53,288 nucleotides of DNA from a virus. The stretch is from the IMG/VR virus record IMGVR_UViG_3300044499_000082, positions 1-53,288 of that record. One strand, written 5' to 3'. Every line of letters starts with the position of its first letter. The first letter of the stretch is position 1. This document shows, piece after piece, positions 1 through 7,099 of the stretch. A program made the translations under genes and the position numbers. The notes under the pieces are model-generated. The model saw only the letters and a program-made list of their open reading frames with translations, did not search any database and had not been told where the DNA came from.

Positions 1-449
1 CAGAAGCCCTCGTAGTCATGCGCCACCAGGCGCGCCTTATCTTTCTCGTCGTCATAGTCCGTATGGCAGAGCTCGTGAAAAACGATCGCTTCCACCTGAT
101 AGCGCGTGAGCCTGAGCGCGCGCACATGATCGGCGGAAAGAGAGACGATGAAATCGGCGTCGCAGAATTTGGCCAACAATCCCTTGGGGCGTTGGCAACG
201 GCCGAGCACGGCTTTGCCGTGCGACTGCCCGCCGGATTCCTTCCAGAGGTAGACGATCTTCAATTCTTTGAGGTAGCCGAAGCCGCCTTGCTTCTCGATC
301 AGAGCTTCGCCGATTACCTGCAAATCGTCGGCTTCGAGGTACTCCAAGCCGGCCTTCTCGAACTCCCCCGGGGCCGGCATCGGATAGATTTGCTCGGGAT
401 CGCCGCCGGTGATGAGCTTTTTGGTCGCTTTCGGTTGAGGTTTGGCCAT
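1..449 (-). CDS. putative phage metallopeptidase (HELCH), cut by window edge
   Basis: The minus-strand ATG at 449 opens a frame that runs off the left edge after 149 residues, so the gene is partial here. Residues 125-129 read HELCH, an HExxH zinc-protease motif, followed by an acidic stretch and LVAHDYEGF. This spacing resembles the putative phage metallopeptidase family, small cytosolic proteins of unknown substrate. The chain is soluble, with no signal peptide. It is the last gene of a closely packed minus-strand group behind the ParB-domain gene. If the contig ends were joined, the next codon would be TGA, but family members as I recall them usually continue further past the HD motif, so the true C-terminus is unknown. 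Confidence 0.7.
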   Translation of the reverse strand, partial: MAKPQPKATKKLITGGDPEQIYPMPAPGEFEKAGLEYLEADDLQVIGEALIEKQGGFGYLKELKIVYLWKESGGQSHGKAVLGRCQRPKGLLAKFCDADFIVSLSADHVRALRLTRYQVEAIVFHELCHTDYDDEKDKARLVAHDYEGF

Positions 450-453
450 GGGC

Positions 454-690
454 TCACTTCCTATAGCGGTCTTCCTGCAGCGCCATCGACGGAAAGAAGC
501 AACAGGCCTCCGAGAAAGTCATCTTGTTGCCGTATTTCCGGACCCAGTTCGGATCGCGGCCGGCGCCGATATAAGCGGCGTAATCGTTCACCGAACCTTC
601 AACTAGAATCACCGTGATATCGGTTCGCCGCAGGACCGATCCGGGTCCGGGAATACTGAGCTTTACGCTCGAGAGAATTTTGGCATCCAC
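454..690 (-). CDS. small hypothetical protein
   Basis: A 78-residue frame starts with GTG at 690, preceded five bases upstream by GAGG. This start fits better than the in-frame ATG at 774, which would overlap the upstream gene by 74 bases and add an Arg/Ser-rich leader typical of out-of-frame reading. The product has a beta-rich start, a central VNDYAAYIGAG segment and ends QEDRYRK. I recognise no family. It sits between two small phage genes with short spacing and is probably cotranscribed with them. Confidence 0.6.
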   Translation of the reverse strand: MDAKILSSVKLSIPGPGSVLRRTDITVILVEGSVNDYAAYIGAGRDPNWVRKYGNKMTFSEACCFFPSMALQEDRYRK

Positions 691-700
691 GATCGCCTCG

Positions 701-922
701 CTAGATGACCAGGCGCAGCGGGATCGCTGCGATTTCCGGCGACGGCGGACGGTGTTCCTGCAGCTCGCGTTCAAAGTCGGCTTGATCTTCGTCCCGTTCG
801 ACGCCGATGCGGGTGATGTAGCAATGGCAGCGAATGCCGCTATCGGTTTTCCCCTCCCAGATCCTGGCCGGCAGGCCGTTGAGCCATACCTCTTTGGTCG
901 TGCTTTCGATGGTGATTCTCAT
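701..922 (-). CDS. small hypothetical phage protein
   Basis: A 73-residue protein starts with ATG at 922, behind AGGGAG eight bases upstream and overlapping the ParB-gene stop by four bases (translational coupling). It begins MRITIESTTKEVWLNG and reads like the small beta-rich proteins of phage early regions that form one sheet with an acidic C-terminal helix. Function is unknown. Its placement next to the ParB-domain and replication genes suggests early expression. Confidence 0.65.
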   Translation of the reverse strand: MRITIESTTKEVWLNGLPARIWEGKTDSGIRCHCYITRIGVERDEDQADFERELQEHRPPSPEIAAIPLRLVI

Positions 923-2796
923 CGGTGCGTCTCCCTCTTCTTAGACGCTGGCTTCTTCTTCGATGCTTTTTTCTTCGCCTTCGTGGCCATCGCTTTCCCC
1001 TCCTTTCCTTCGGATGTGATTCGATTCAACTTGTGACCCATGGCGCTGCATGACGTGCAGAGACCTCGATTGGTTTGCTCTTCAAGTTCGGTCCACGAGC
1101 AGCCCATGTTCGTGCCCTCGACCTCTACGACGCAAGCCTTCCCTTCCGTGCAGCCGCAATGAATGCAGGTCGGCTCTTTGAACGTTCCACCATGCAGGGC
1201 GTGAACTACGGCGCCGCCCTTTTTCTCGCTCGCCTTTGCAGACGCCTGCGGTTTTTCCTTCGGCATAAACTCCTTGAGAATCGCGGGCACGTCGACGCCG
1301 AATTGCTTCATGCGCTTGGAAAAGTCGTCGATCTCCCCGCCCCTGTCGTTGGATTCCATCCGCGCCAAGAACATGGAGAGCACGAGCACGCGCCCGAGCG
1401 CCTCGGCGGACTTAGGTTCACCCATGAACTTGATCGCTTTCTTGAAATCATTCCTACTGATTTCAGAATAGAATTCCTCGAAGAATTCATCGACGACGGA
1501 CATCAGGTTGACGAGCTTCGCGGTCTTGAACTTGGCCGCGCACGCCTCGATGATCTTCGGCTGCGCCTTGTTCCAGGCGTCTTGTTGGGTCTGACGCACC
1601 AACTCCTCGTGCTTCTGCCGCGCCGCTTCGGCCTGACGTTTCAGGACCGCGGCCGGCGATTCGCCCTTTTTCGGTTCAGCGCTCGCCGGCGCACTATAGC
1701 TCGCCCGCATCCGCCGATACTCCGCGCGCTCTTTGCCCCAGTGGGGCTTGCAGTCCTTATTGGCGCAGACGACGAGCTTCTCGCCCCTTTGGGCTCCGAG
1801 CACGATCACGCCCAGCGCGCTCTTGTCGCATTGCGGGTGTCCCTTGGTGCCGTCGGCGAGCTTCCAGGTCCTGCCGGTGAAGATCCGCCCGGTCAATCCC
1901 TCCTTGGCGGCCGGCTGCACGTAGATTTCGTGCGTGATCTGGATGATCTTGGGCCGCTTCGGCGATTTCGCGAACGCCTCTTCGACGGCGGCCGCGGTTT
2001 CGGGGAACAGGTCGGGAACGATCGGCGCCTTGTAGTCCAGGCGGACGTGGGTGGCGATCCAGTGGTCGAACTCCCGCACCGAGGTGTGTTTGACTTCCGA
2101 GTACACTGCGTCGAATTCTTCTACCTTCGTTAGTTTCTTGCTTCCCCGCTTTTCCATATCTGCGGCCGATTCCCCGTCCATGCCCGAGTCGTCGAACAGC
2201 GTGTGCTCGACCGTAAACAGGCCGCCCGCGTCGGGATCGATCGCCCGCTTCTGATCGTCGGGGTACAACCGCGCCAGCAAGATCGCGTGGCCTGCGGTCA
2301 TCTTGCCGGCGAGCAACAGTCGCTTGGCCTCCGGGATAAGTTCAAGGAGCTTCACGCGGTCGTACACGAATTTTTCGGACTGACCGATCTTATGCGCCAG
2401 GCTCTTGACGTCGTAGGCGTCTTTGAAGCCAAGCAGCGCCTTGTAGCCCGCCGCCTGTTCGAGCGGGTTTGTGTCCTCGCTCTGGTCATTCTCTATGACC
2501 ATGATTTCGAGGACCTGTTGATCGCCAAGATCCCGAACGATGGTCGGCAGCTCAGCCAGCTCGGCGATCCCCGCGGCGCGATAGCGCCGGCTGCCGGCGA
2601 CGATCTCAAAGTCGCCAGGCTTTGATCCCCGGTGCGACGCTATGCGCACCACGATCGGCTGGATGATGCCAACACCCTTGATCGAGTCGGCCAGCTCCTG
2701 GAGCTTCTTCTGATCGTAATGTTTTCTCGGATTGAGCGGCGATTCGAGCAATCTTTCTCGCCGAACGAACTGTAATGCGTTTTCTTGTGGTTCCAT
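919..2796 (-). CDS. ParB/Spo0J-domain protein with C-terminal zinc motifs
   Basis: A 625-residue protein. Residues about 10-110 form a ParB N-terminal (ParBc) domain: NPRKHYD, GIIQPIVVR and the GSRRYRAA box, which in ParB proteins binds DNA and CTP. An HTH-rich section follows (SLAHKIGQSEKFVYDRVKLL). Further on come CANKDCKPHWG and a C-terminal Cys cluster (CIHCGC, then CTSC), both probable zinc sites, and a Lys-rich tail. ParB-family proteins act in partition, gene regulation or as nucleases. No ParA lies beside it, so partition is unproven and a phage regulatory or DNA-processing role is equally likely. AGGGAG precedes the ATG. The replication-initiator-like gene is immediately upstream. 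Confidence 0.85.
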   Translation of the reverse strand: MEPQENALQFVRRERLLESPLNPRKHYDQKKLQELADSIKGVGIIQPIVVRIASHRGSKPGDFEIVAGSRRYRAAGIAELAELPTIVRDLGDQQVLEIMVIENDQSEDTNPLEQAAGYKALLGFKDAYDVKSLAHKIGQSEKFVYDRVKLLELIPEAKRLLLAGKMTAGHAILLARLYPDDQKRAIDPDAGGLFTVEHTLFDDSGMDGESAADMEKRGSKKLTKVEEFDAVYSEVKHTSVREFDHWIATHVRLDYKAPIVPDLFPETAAAVEEAFAKSPKRPKIIQITHEIYVQPAAKEGLTGRIFTGRTWKLADGTKGHPQCDKSALGVIVLGAQRGEKLVVCANKDCKPHWGKERAEYRRMRASYSAPASAEPKKGESPAAVLKRQAEAARQKHEELVRQTQQDAWNKAQPKIIEACAAKFKTAKLVNLMSVVDEFFEEFYSEISRNDFKKAIKFMGEPKSAEALGRVLVLSMFLARMESNDRGGEIDDFSKRMKQFGVDVPAILKEFMPKEKPQASAKASEKKGGAVVHALHGGTFKEPTCIHCGCTEGKACVVEVEGTNMGCSWTELEEQTNRGLCTSCSAMGHKLNRITSEGKEGKAMATKAKKKASKKKPASKKRETHR

Positions 2797-2808
2797 CAGT
2801 TTCTCCCT

Positions 2809-3531
2809 CTAATGTGTTTTTCGAGACTGACTCATCATGTGATCCGGCCAGGATGCAAAAAACTGTCGGGCCTTGGACGGAGCCCCTTCGAAGCCCCTCC
2901 GAAGCCCCTCCCCTTCCTCTTCTCTCCCCAGACCCCTCTTAACTCTTTCAGGAACAGGATCAGGATCAGGACCAAGGCCCCTTCGGAGCCCCTTCGAAGC
3001 CCCTTGCTTATCCACAGGTTTATCCACAGAAGGACCGTCTATAAGGGGCTCTGAAGCCCCTTCCGACCCCTCCGAAGCCCCTCCGGTGCCCCTTCGGAGC
3101 CCCTTCGAAGCCCCATCGGAGGGGCTTAGGTGGAAGAGCTTCCCGTAGCGGTCCAAGAACTGTTTTTTGAACTCGACATGAAGGGTCTGATCGAGTTGCC
3201 GCTGCATCGCGTGGACCCGGTTGTCTTTGGGATTGAGAGCAGGCGCGACCTGAGTGGCCGCGTAACTGGGAATGTAAATCGTTTTTGCCGGCTCATCGTA
3301 AAAAGCGAATTCTGACTTTCTCAGAACTTCAAAGGCTTCACGGATCAACTCTTCGGAAAAGCCGGTGTCGTAGTGAACGTATTCGATCGGGAGATGATAG
3401 ATCCCGATCATATTGGAATGCGGGCTACTCATCAGGTAAGCAATCATCGCGATCGCGAGAGGGTTTCCCTTGATCAGCGCTCCCATGTCGTCCGGCCAAA
3501 AACTCGTTGGAATGGTGCCGTAACTCCGCAT
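2809..3531 (-). CDS. replication-initiator-like protein (HTH) carrying origin repeats
   Basis: A 240-residue protein. Residues 1-135 look like a winged-helix phage replication protein (YGTIPTSFW, then IGIYHLPIEYVHYDTGFSEE and IPSYAATQV). The segment after about residue 138 is low-complexity, with recurrent GASKGLRRG and GASEG pieces followed by acidic and proline runs. The DNA beneath this part is an array of an 11-bp unit plus two DnaA boxes, so the peptide repeats are a by-product of a DNA-level repeat. An initiator whose own gene holds the origin is the arrangement of lambda O. No helicase or primase gene is recognisable nearby. The start at 3531 follows a terminator, so expression probably has its own promoter. 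The initiator role is inferred. Confidence 0.65.
   Translation of the reverse strand: MRSYGTIPTSFWPDDMGALIKGNPLAIAMIAYLMSSPHSNMIGIYHLPIEYVHYDTGFSEELIREAFEVLRKSEFAFYDEPAKTIYIPSYAATQVAPALNPKDNRVHAMQRQLDQTLHVEFKKQFLDRYGKLFHLSPSDGASKGLRRGTGGASEGSEGASEPLIDGPSVDKPVDKQGASKGLRRGLGPDPDPVPERVKRGLGREEEGEGLRRGFEGAPSKARQFFASWPDHMMSQSRKTH
2879..3126 (-). repeat. iteron-like array of an 11-bp unit (candidate replication origin)
   Basis: On the plus strand AGCCCCT recurs at 2881, 2892, 2903, 2987, 2998, 3055, 3076 and 3098. Near-copies lie at 2976, 3065, 3087 and 3109, and inverted copies at 3044 and 3120. Within blocks the step is 11 bp, close to one helical turn, and 11 is not a multiple of three, so the coding frame rotates while the DNA unit is kept. 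That points to selection on DNA. The array sits inside the initiator-like gene. Confidence 0.7.
3008..3028 (+). other. two tandem perfect DnaA boxes
   Basis: TTATCCACA occurs at 3008-3016 and again at 3020-3028, a 12-bp step. Both match the bacterial DnaA box consensus exactly and sit between the two halves of the 11-bp repeat array. Host DnaA binding here would fit theta-type initiation. The boxes encode VDKPVDK in the overlapping gene. Confidence 0.75.
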
Positions 3532-3541
3532 CGCACTCTCG

Positions 3542-3582
3542 AAAAAAAAGATCCCCGGGACGGTGGCAACTCCGCCCCGGGG
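3542..3582 (-). terminator. intrinsic terminator after the RecA-like ATPase gene
   Basis: Read on the minus strand, a GC stem beginning CCCCGGG and closing CCCGGGG, extended by GCGG/CCGT (one G-U pair), encloses an 8-nt loop and is followed by ATC and eight T residues. It lies between the stop of the ATPase gene at 3607 and the initiator-like gene start at 3531, and would uncouple their transcription. Confidence 0.8.
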
Positions 3583-3606
3583 TCTGGGGCCTGACCGTAA
3601 TCGTCT

Positions 3607-5256
3607 TCAAGCAACGACCGACGATTCACCTCTGATCTTGCGGCCGTTGTTTGCGGCCCTCGCCTTTTTCTTACCCGATGGTTTTCTCGCGTTGGCTTCG
3701 GCAACGAGCACGTCGATCTCGGCGCGGCGATCTTCCGCAAGGGCGTTGATCTGCTCCTGCATTTCCGGAGCGAGCTTTTCCAAGACCGGCGCGAAGCCTT
3801 CCTCGATCTGCTCGAGCTCTTCGGTGTTAGTGGCGGCCGCGAACAATTCCGTCATGGCCTGGATCGGATCAGTCTTGACCTTCTCCATGGCCTCGGCGGC
3901 TTTGGCGGCAAGGTCCGTCGCCGACCCTTTCTCCGCGGCCGAACCAAACTCCGGGATCTGATCGTCCTCGCCGGGCGCAGCGGCCGGCGCCGGCGCGGCG
4001 GTATCGCCCTTGTCGAAGCGGTTCTTCTCCTCGGCCAGAAACGACGTGACGTTCTCGTAATCGCCCTTGTCGTACATCTTTTCCAAAAGCTCGTAGTTCT
4101 TGGCCACGTAGCGGGAAAGATATTCGATGCAATCGAGGCCGACTTTGAGCTCCGCCGGCGAACGTTCGGCCAGGGCGGATTTCGACCGGGTGTTGAACTG
4201 GAGATTGAAAATGATCGACTTCAGTTGCTTCTCCATCCCGCCGCTGCCAGGAATCCACTGCTGGTAAACGCCGTCGATCTCCTCGAGGAGAACATCCACC
4301 TGGCGGCGCCGTTCGTAATAACCCTCGGCGTTGCCCTTGCTAAAGAGCGGACCCATGGGCGTCGGCTCGGGAATCTGTTTCTGCTCGACGGGATTGCCGG
4401 CGGCGAGAAATTTCCAGACCGGCCGGAAAACTTTCCACACCGGTTCAAAGTCCCAGAGCTTGTCGTTGGTGGGATTCTGCGGCCGGAAGATGAACTGTTT
4501 GCCATCAATCAAACGAGAGCGATCCTTCAGGATCGACGCGCGCCGGTACGTGACGACTCCCCGTTTTTGGATATCCTGCAGCCGCTCCATCAACACAACG
4601 ACGTCGGGCTCGTAGGCAAGCTCGTTATCGCCGCGGAGCTTGACGGCGGTGGCGTGGAATTCTTTCTTCTGGGTCTCTTCGTTGATCTCCATCGTGTACT
4701 CCCAGGAAGCGCGTCCTGTGAAAAACACATGGCAGTTTTGCGCGTCGACGAACGGCGTGGTGAACTGCTTCTTCCATTCCGGCTTCAAAACCATCGCGTC
4801 GCCGGGATAAACGACGGGACGCTGTTTTTCCTCGCTGAACTGGCGCAGCATCTCCTCATACAGATGGGTCACCGTATCGATCATGAAGATGCCGTGCTCG
4901 CGGTTGCACAGCTCGAGAATTTTACCGAAGTCGATGAGACTGCGCGACGAGGTGACGAAAAGGTTTTTCCCTTCGACGAGGCCGTAGTGATTGAGAAACG
5001 GTACGATGAACTTCGCCGACTTCTCGGTATCCTGGAGGCAGACGATTTTTTTCTTCCCTTCTTCCGCCCAGATACCGACTATAGTCAGGATCATGGTGAG
5101 AGTTTTTCCACTGCCTGCGAAGCCTTGATAGGACATTTTGAGCGGCGTCCAGACGTCTGTGGTGGACTGAAATAGCCCGCTCGATGCGAACGAATTTGGC
5201 GCGTTAGTGTTTTTAAGAACCGGAGGCGCCCCGGTCGTGTTAGTATTTTCGTCCAT
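3607..5256 (-). CDS. RecA-like P-loop ATPase (AAA_24 / Sak4-like)
   Basis: A 549-residue protein with a Walker A motif GFAGSGKT at residues 45-52, then IVCLQDTEKSAKFI and a Walker B-like strand (HGIFMIDTVTHLYEE). Later come FFTGRASWEY and VVVLMERLQ. This order matches phage AAA_24 nucleotide-binding proteins, including Sak4-type ATPases that stimulate single-strand annealing. The family is usually shorter. Here an Ala/Glu-rich C-terminal extension of about 250 residues ends in a basic KPSGKKKARA tail. Function is probably DNA recombination or repair during replication. AAGGA precedes the ATG, and a strong terminator follows the stop. Confidence 0.75.
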   Translation of the reverse strand: MDENTNTTGAPPVLKNTNAPNSFASSGLFQSTTDVWTPLKMSYQGFAGSGKTLTMILTIVGIWAEEGKKKIVCLQDTEKSAKFIVPFLNHYGLVEGKNLFVTSSRSLIDFGKILELCNREHGIFMIDTVTHLYEEMLRQFSEEKQRPVVYPGDAMVLKPEWKKQFTTPFVDAQNCHVFFTGRASWEYTMEINEETQKKEFHATAVKLRGDNELAYEPDVVVLMERLQDIQKRGVVTYRRASILKDRSRLIDGKQFIFRPQNPTNDKLWDFEPVWKVFRPVWKFLAAGNPVEQKQIPEPTPMGPLFSKGNAEGYYERRRQVDVLLEEIDGVYQQWIPGSGGMEKQLKSIIFNLQFNTRSKSALAERSPAELKVGLDCIEYLSRYVAKNYELLEKMYDKGDYENVTSFLAEEKNRFDKGDTAAPAPAAAPGEDDQIPEFGSAAEKGSATDLAAKAAEAMEKVKTDPIQAMTELFAAATNTEELEQIEEGFAPVLEKLAPEMQEQINALAEDRRAEIDVLVAEANARKPSGKKKARAANNGRKIRGESSVVA

Positions 5257-5324
5257 GAGATTTTTCCTTTCCTTCGTTTTTGCCTGCCTATTCGGCAGAC
5301 AGATGGGTTGATAAGTGGCCTGCC

Positions 5325-5846
5325 TTAGCTGCCTCGATCCTCCTCGGGCGGCGCGCGGGCATTCTCCTTGCTCATTTGTTTTCTTTCAAGATACCTCAAG
5401 GACTTAGCTCTATTGCATGCCCTGCACGCTCTTTCACCATTAAGCTGTATGTACAAGTTTTCGCCGGAGTAAGGGTGTCCGTTGCGGCAGTGAGTTTTTC
5501 GCTTATTATGGCCGTTCGAATCGCCACGACTGTTATTTATGCGACCGGTTACTGGTTGGAGATGACCAGGATTAACACATCTTCGGTGAAGACAATTGAC
5601 TCCATCGGTGCACCCGCTCCCGTTATGGCACATATGATCTAATTCTAATCCGACAGGGATTGGGCCGTTGTACATCTCATATGAAACGCGGTGAGATTTC
5701 AGCATTTTACCGTCAAGCCAAAACTGGCCATAGCCGTCTTCGCTTATATAAGCGATCCATAACCAACAACCCGTATTAGGTTCGGGCATGTACTTCGCCT
5801 CGAACCTCTCGAGGATCGGTGCTCTTGCGTAAATGCCTTTAGGCAT
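5325..5846 (-). CDS. HNH endonuclease
   Basis: A 173-residue protein starting at ATG 5846, which overlaps the stop of the preceding small gene; the in-frame upstream ATG would lie inside that gene. It has GCWLW, GYGQFW and SHRVSYE, then the catalytic ELDHMCHN, paired cysteines (CTDGVNCLHRRC) and VNPGHLQPVT, the HNH_3 layout of phage-borne nucleases. A second zinc knuckle (CRNGH and CRACNRAKS) follows. Such genes are either free-standing homing endonucleases or packaging and recombination nucleases. The position between replication and small early genes gives no partner. A related enzyme lies at 42344-42769. Confidence 0.8.
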   Translation of the reverse strand: MPKGIYARAPILERFEAKYMPEPNTGCWLWIAYISEDGYGQFWLDGKMLKSHRVSYEMYNGPIPVGLELDHMCHNGSGCTDGVNCLHRRCVNPGHLQPVTGRINNSRGDSNGHNKRKTHCRNGHPYSGENLYIQLNGERACRACNRAKSLRYLERKQMSKENARAPPEEDRGS

Positions 5847-6006
5847 CGCGTTGCAATTCCCCCTGCGCGTCTTGCTCCCGACGCGCAGGTTCCACCGCCG
5901 CACGGATCGTCTCAGCGCATTCCGCGCATGCCTTGGCGCTGGTGAAGCCAGAGATGGGCACCAGTTCGCCTAGCGAGTAGCGATGGCAGAAGGCACAGAA
6001 ATTCAT
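5839..6006 (-). CDS. small Cys-rich protein
   Basis: A 55-residue protein from ATG 6006 behind AAGGA. It begins MNFCAFCHRYS and has a second CAEC pair, so it may fold as one four-cysteine zinc ribbon. It overlaps its upstream neighbour by four bases and the HNH gene by eight, as expected for coupled translation. Function unknown. An upstream in-frame ATG at 6036 lacks a good ribosome site. Confidence 0.55.
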   Translation of the reverse strand: MNFCAFCHRYSLGELVPISGFTSAKACAECAETIRAAVEPARREQDAQGELQRDA

Positions 6007-6191
6007 CGCACAATCCTTTCGAACTCCACGTCGCAATGCCGCCGCCCCCGGTCCGGTGGCTTGATCGCAACCAGCCGGTACCCGGCTTTCTTGCGGTCGT
6101 CGACGACCGCCTTGAGCACCAGCGCGCTGTTCGGCAACCCGGTGATCCGCTGGCGCGTGCGGCGCGGCGTGAGAGTGGTCTCGATCTTCAT
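6003..6191 (-). CDS. small basic hypothetical protein
   Basis: A 62-residue protein from ATG 6191, preceded by GGGGAAAAG. It is basic and beta-strand rich (MKIETTLTPRRTRQRITG, then LVAIKPPDRGRRHCDVEF), resembling short phage proteins that may bind nucleic acid. Its stop overlaps the next start (ATGA). No family recognised. Confidence 0.55.
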   Translation of the reverse strand: MKIETTLTPRRTRQRITGLPNSALVLKAVVDDRKKAGYRLVAIKPPDRGRRHCDVEFERIVR

Positions 6192-6214
6192 GATTTTTTC
6201 TTTTCCCCAGTGAT

Positions 6215-6397
6215 TCAATCCGGCTTCATGCCATTGGCCAGGCAACTGGCGATATTGGCAGTGCGGCGTTGTTCTGCCTCGATGGCGTCAATCCGTCTGC
6301 ACAACGCCAGTAAAATATCGAGGATAGCGTTGATTGCCTTCGGCGTCGGTGCCACTTCGCATTGCGAGATTAGATCTTCAATTGAAAATTGATCCAT
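6215..6397 (-). CDS. small helical hypothetical protein
   Basis: A 60-residue protein from ATG 6397 behind GAGGAGA. It begins MDQFSIEDLISQCEV and is almost wholly amphipathic helix (AINAILDILLALCRRIDAIE), so a dimeric coiled coil is plausible. It lies ten bases after the lipoprotein gene. Function unknown. Confidence 0.55.
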   Translation of the reverse strand: MDQFSIEDLISQCEVAPTPKAINAILDILLALCRRIDAIEAEQRRTANIASCLANGMKPD

Positions 6398-6792
6398 CGA
6401 TATCTCCTCAGTCGATGCAGATGTCCGGGCGGTGCATCCAGTAATGATTGCAATAGCGGAGGTACTCCAGCCGCGATTGAAACTGAGACTGGCGCACACG
6501 ATACGGCTGGGCCTGCGGCAGAGCGCAAGCGCTCAGAGCCAAAACACACAAAGCGAAAAACATCGATCTCTTCATGATTCTTCCTCCTCTGCCCTGTGGA
6601 TACTCCACGGGGCGGCTGTTCGAGAAAACGCAGCCCATCGAAGATGACTCGCCAGGAAACCTCGCTGGATTCTTTCTCCGACGTGTAGATGCCTTCCCGG
6701 GCGATGCGCGTGAGAAGATCTTCGACTGTCCTGGTGTCCGCGCCTGCCTGTGCTCTGGCAGACAGGCCGGCCTGATCGGTTTCGTTATTCAT
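6370..6792 (-). CDS. hypothetical protein; only the N-terminal half is credible
   Basis: A 140-codon frame starts at ATG 6792, overlapping the stop of the HTH gene by four bases. The first 60 or so residues (MNNETDQAGLSARAQ, then TVEDLLTRIAREGIYTSEKE) look like real protein. The rest overlaps the lipoprotein gene out of frame and has Arg/Pro/Leu-rich, shadow-like composition. The change occurs at the GTGGAGTA stem-loop at 6591-6613. In the gene at 12679-12882 a similar stem-loop ends the protein. I infer that the original C-terminus was replaced by read-through of this element. Confidence 0.4.
   Translation of the reverse strand: MNNETDQAGLSARAQAGADTRTVEDLLTRIAREGIYTSEKESSEVSWRVIFDGLRFLEQPPRGVSTGQRRKNHEEIDVFRFVCFGSERLRSAAGPAVSCAPVSVSIAAGVPPLLQSLLDAPPGHLHRLRRYRWINFQLKI
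6408..6575 (-). CDS. small phage lipoprotein
   Basis: A 55-residue protein starting at ATG 6575 behind GGAGGAAG. The N-terminus MKRSMFFALCVLALSAC is a complete type II signal peptide with lipobox LSAC, so the mature protein would be a lipid-anchored peptide of about 38 residues with several aromatic residues. Phages carry such small lipoproteins as outer spanins or as superinfection and cell-surface modifiers. No inner spanin is adjacent, so no specific role is claimed. It lies in a different frame inside the longer open frame 6370-6792. Confidence 0.6.
   Translation of the reverse strand: MKRSMFFALCVLALSACALPQAQPYRVRQSQFQSRLEYLRYCNHYWMHRPDICID
6591..6613 (-). repeat. GTGGAGTA-type stem-loop, copy 1 (short form)
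   Basis: A 23-base inverted repeat whose plus-strand arms are GCCCTGTGGA and TCCACGGGGC (overlapping at the centre). On the minus strand it sits directly before the SD of the lipoprotein gene. It shares its arms with longer copies at 12694-12727 and 13584-13617. Confidence 0.6.
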
Positions 6793-7028
6793 TCTCTTCG
6801 CTCCTCCAGTTCCGCAGTCTGTGTGTCATCTGCGCGTAGCTCTTCAATGGTAATTTCGAGCGCGCGAGCGAGCCGTTTTTCTAATCGCGCGCTGGTCATC
6901 TTGCGGTTTATAAAAAGAGCCATTGCGGCGCTCGATACGTGGCATGCACGCGCTAACTGCGCCTGAGTGATGCTTTTTGCCTTCAATCTCGTCTTGACTT
7001 CATCTGGCGTCATATGCATAAGTCCCAT
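6789..7028 (-). CDS. HTH (Cro/CI-type) transcriptional regulator
   Basis: A 79-residue protein with a clear helix-turn-helix (SITQAQLARACHVSSAAMALFINRK) in the Cro/CI or XRE style. ATGs at 7028, 7019 and 7013 are possible; none has a strong ribosome site. It is transcribed away from the plus-strand regulator at 7100, and the 70 bases between them hold overlapping palindromes. The pair is laid out like a phage repressor/antirepressor switch. It heads the minus-strand set of small early genes, coupled by a four-base overlap to the next one. Confidence 0.75.
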   Translation of the reverse strand: MGLMHMTPDEVKTRLKAKSITQAQLARACHVSSAAMALFINRKMTSARLEKRLARALEITIEELRADDTQTAELEERRE

Positions 7029-7038
7029 GCTAAGCTAG

Positions 7039-7060
7039 TAACTAAGTTAGCGGTAACTTA
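7039..7060. promoter_or_regulatory. overlapping operator palindromes in divergent promoter
   Basis: TAAGTTA and TAACTTA form perfect 7-bp arms around GCGG at 7043-7060. A second palindrome, TAACT-A-AGTTA, overlaps it at 7039-7049, giving three half-sites. They lie just upstream of the minus-strand HTH gene and are the expected kind of target for it or its divergent partner. Confidence 0.65.
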
Positions 7061-7071
7061 ATCCGAACTAA

Positions 7072-7088
7072 ATCACTTGTCAAGTGAT
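7072..7088. promoter_or_regulatory. 17-bp operator palindrome overlapping a -35 box
   Basis: ATCACTTG and CAAGTGAT are perfect 8-bp arms around one central base. On the minus strand the centre reads TTGACA, a consensus -35 box for the gene ending at 6789. The plus-strand regulator starts 12 bases away at 7100. A repressor bound here would block the minus promoter. Confidence 0.65.
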
Positions 7089-7099
7089 AAATTACAACG

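Noticed and set aside
2879-3126. Repeat array as a CRISPR
   Set aside because: Units are 11 bp, contiguous in blocks and inside a coding frame, without regular unique spacers.
5277-5300. Terminator after the HNH gene
   Set aside because: A short stem is present, but it is followed by A residues, not T, in the direction of transcription.
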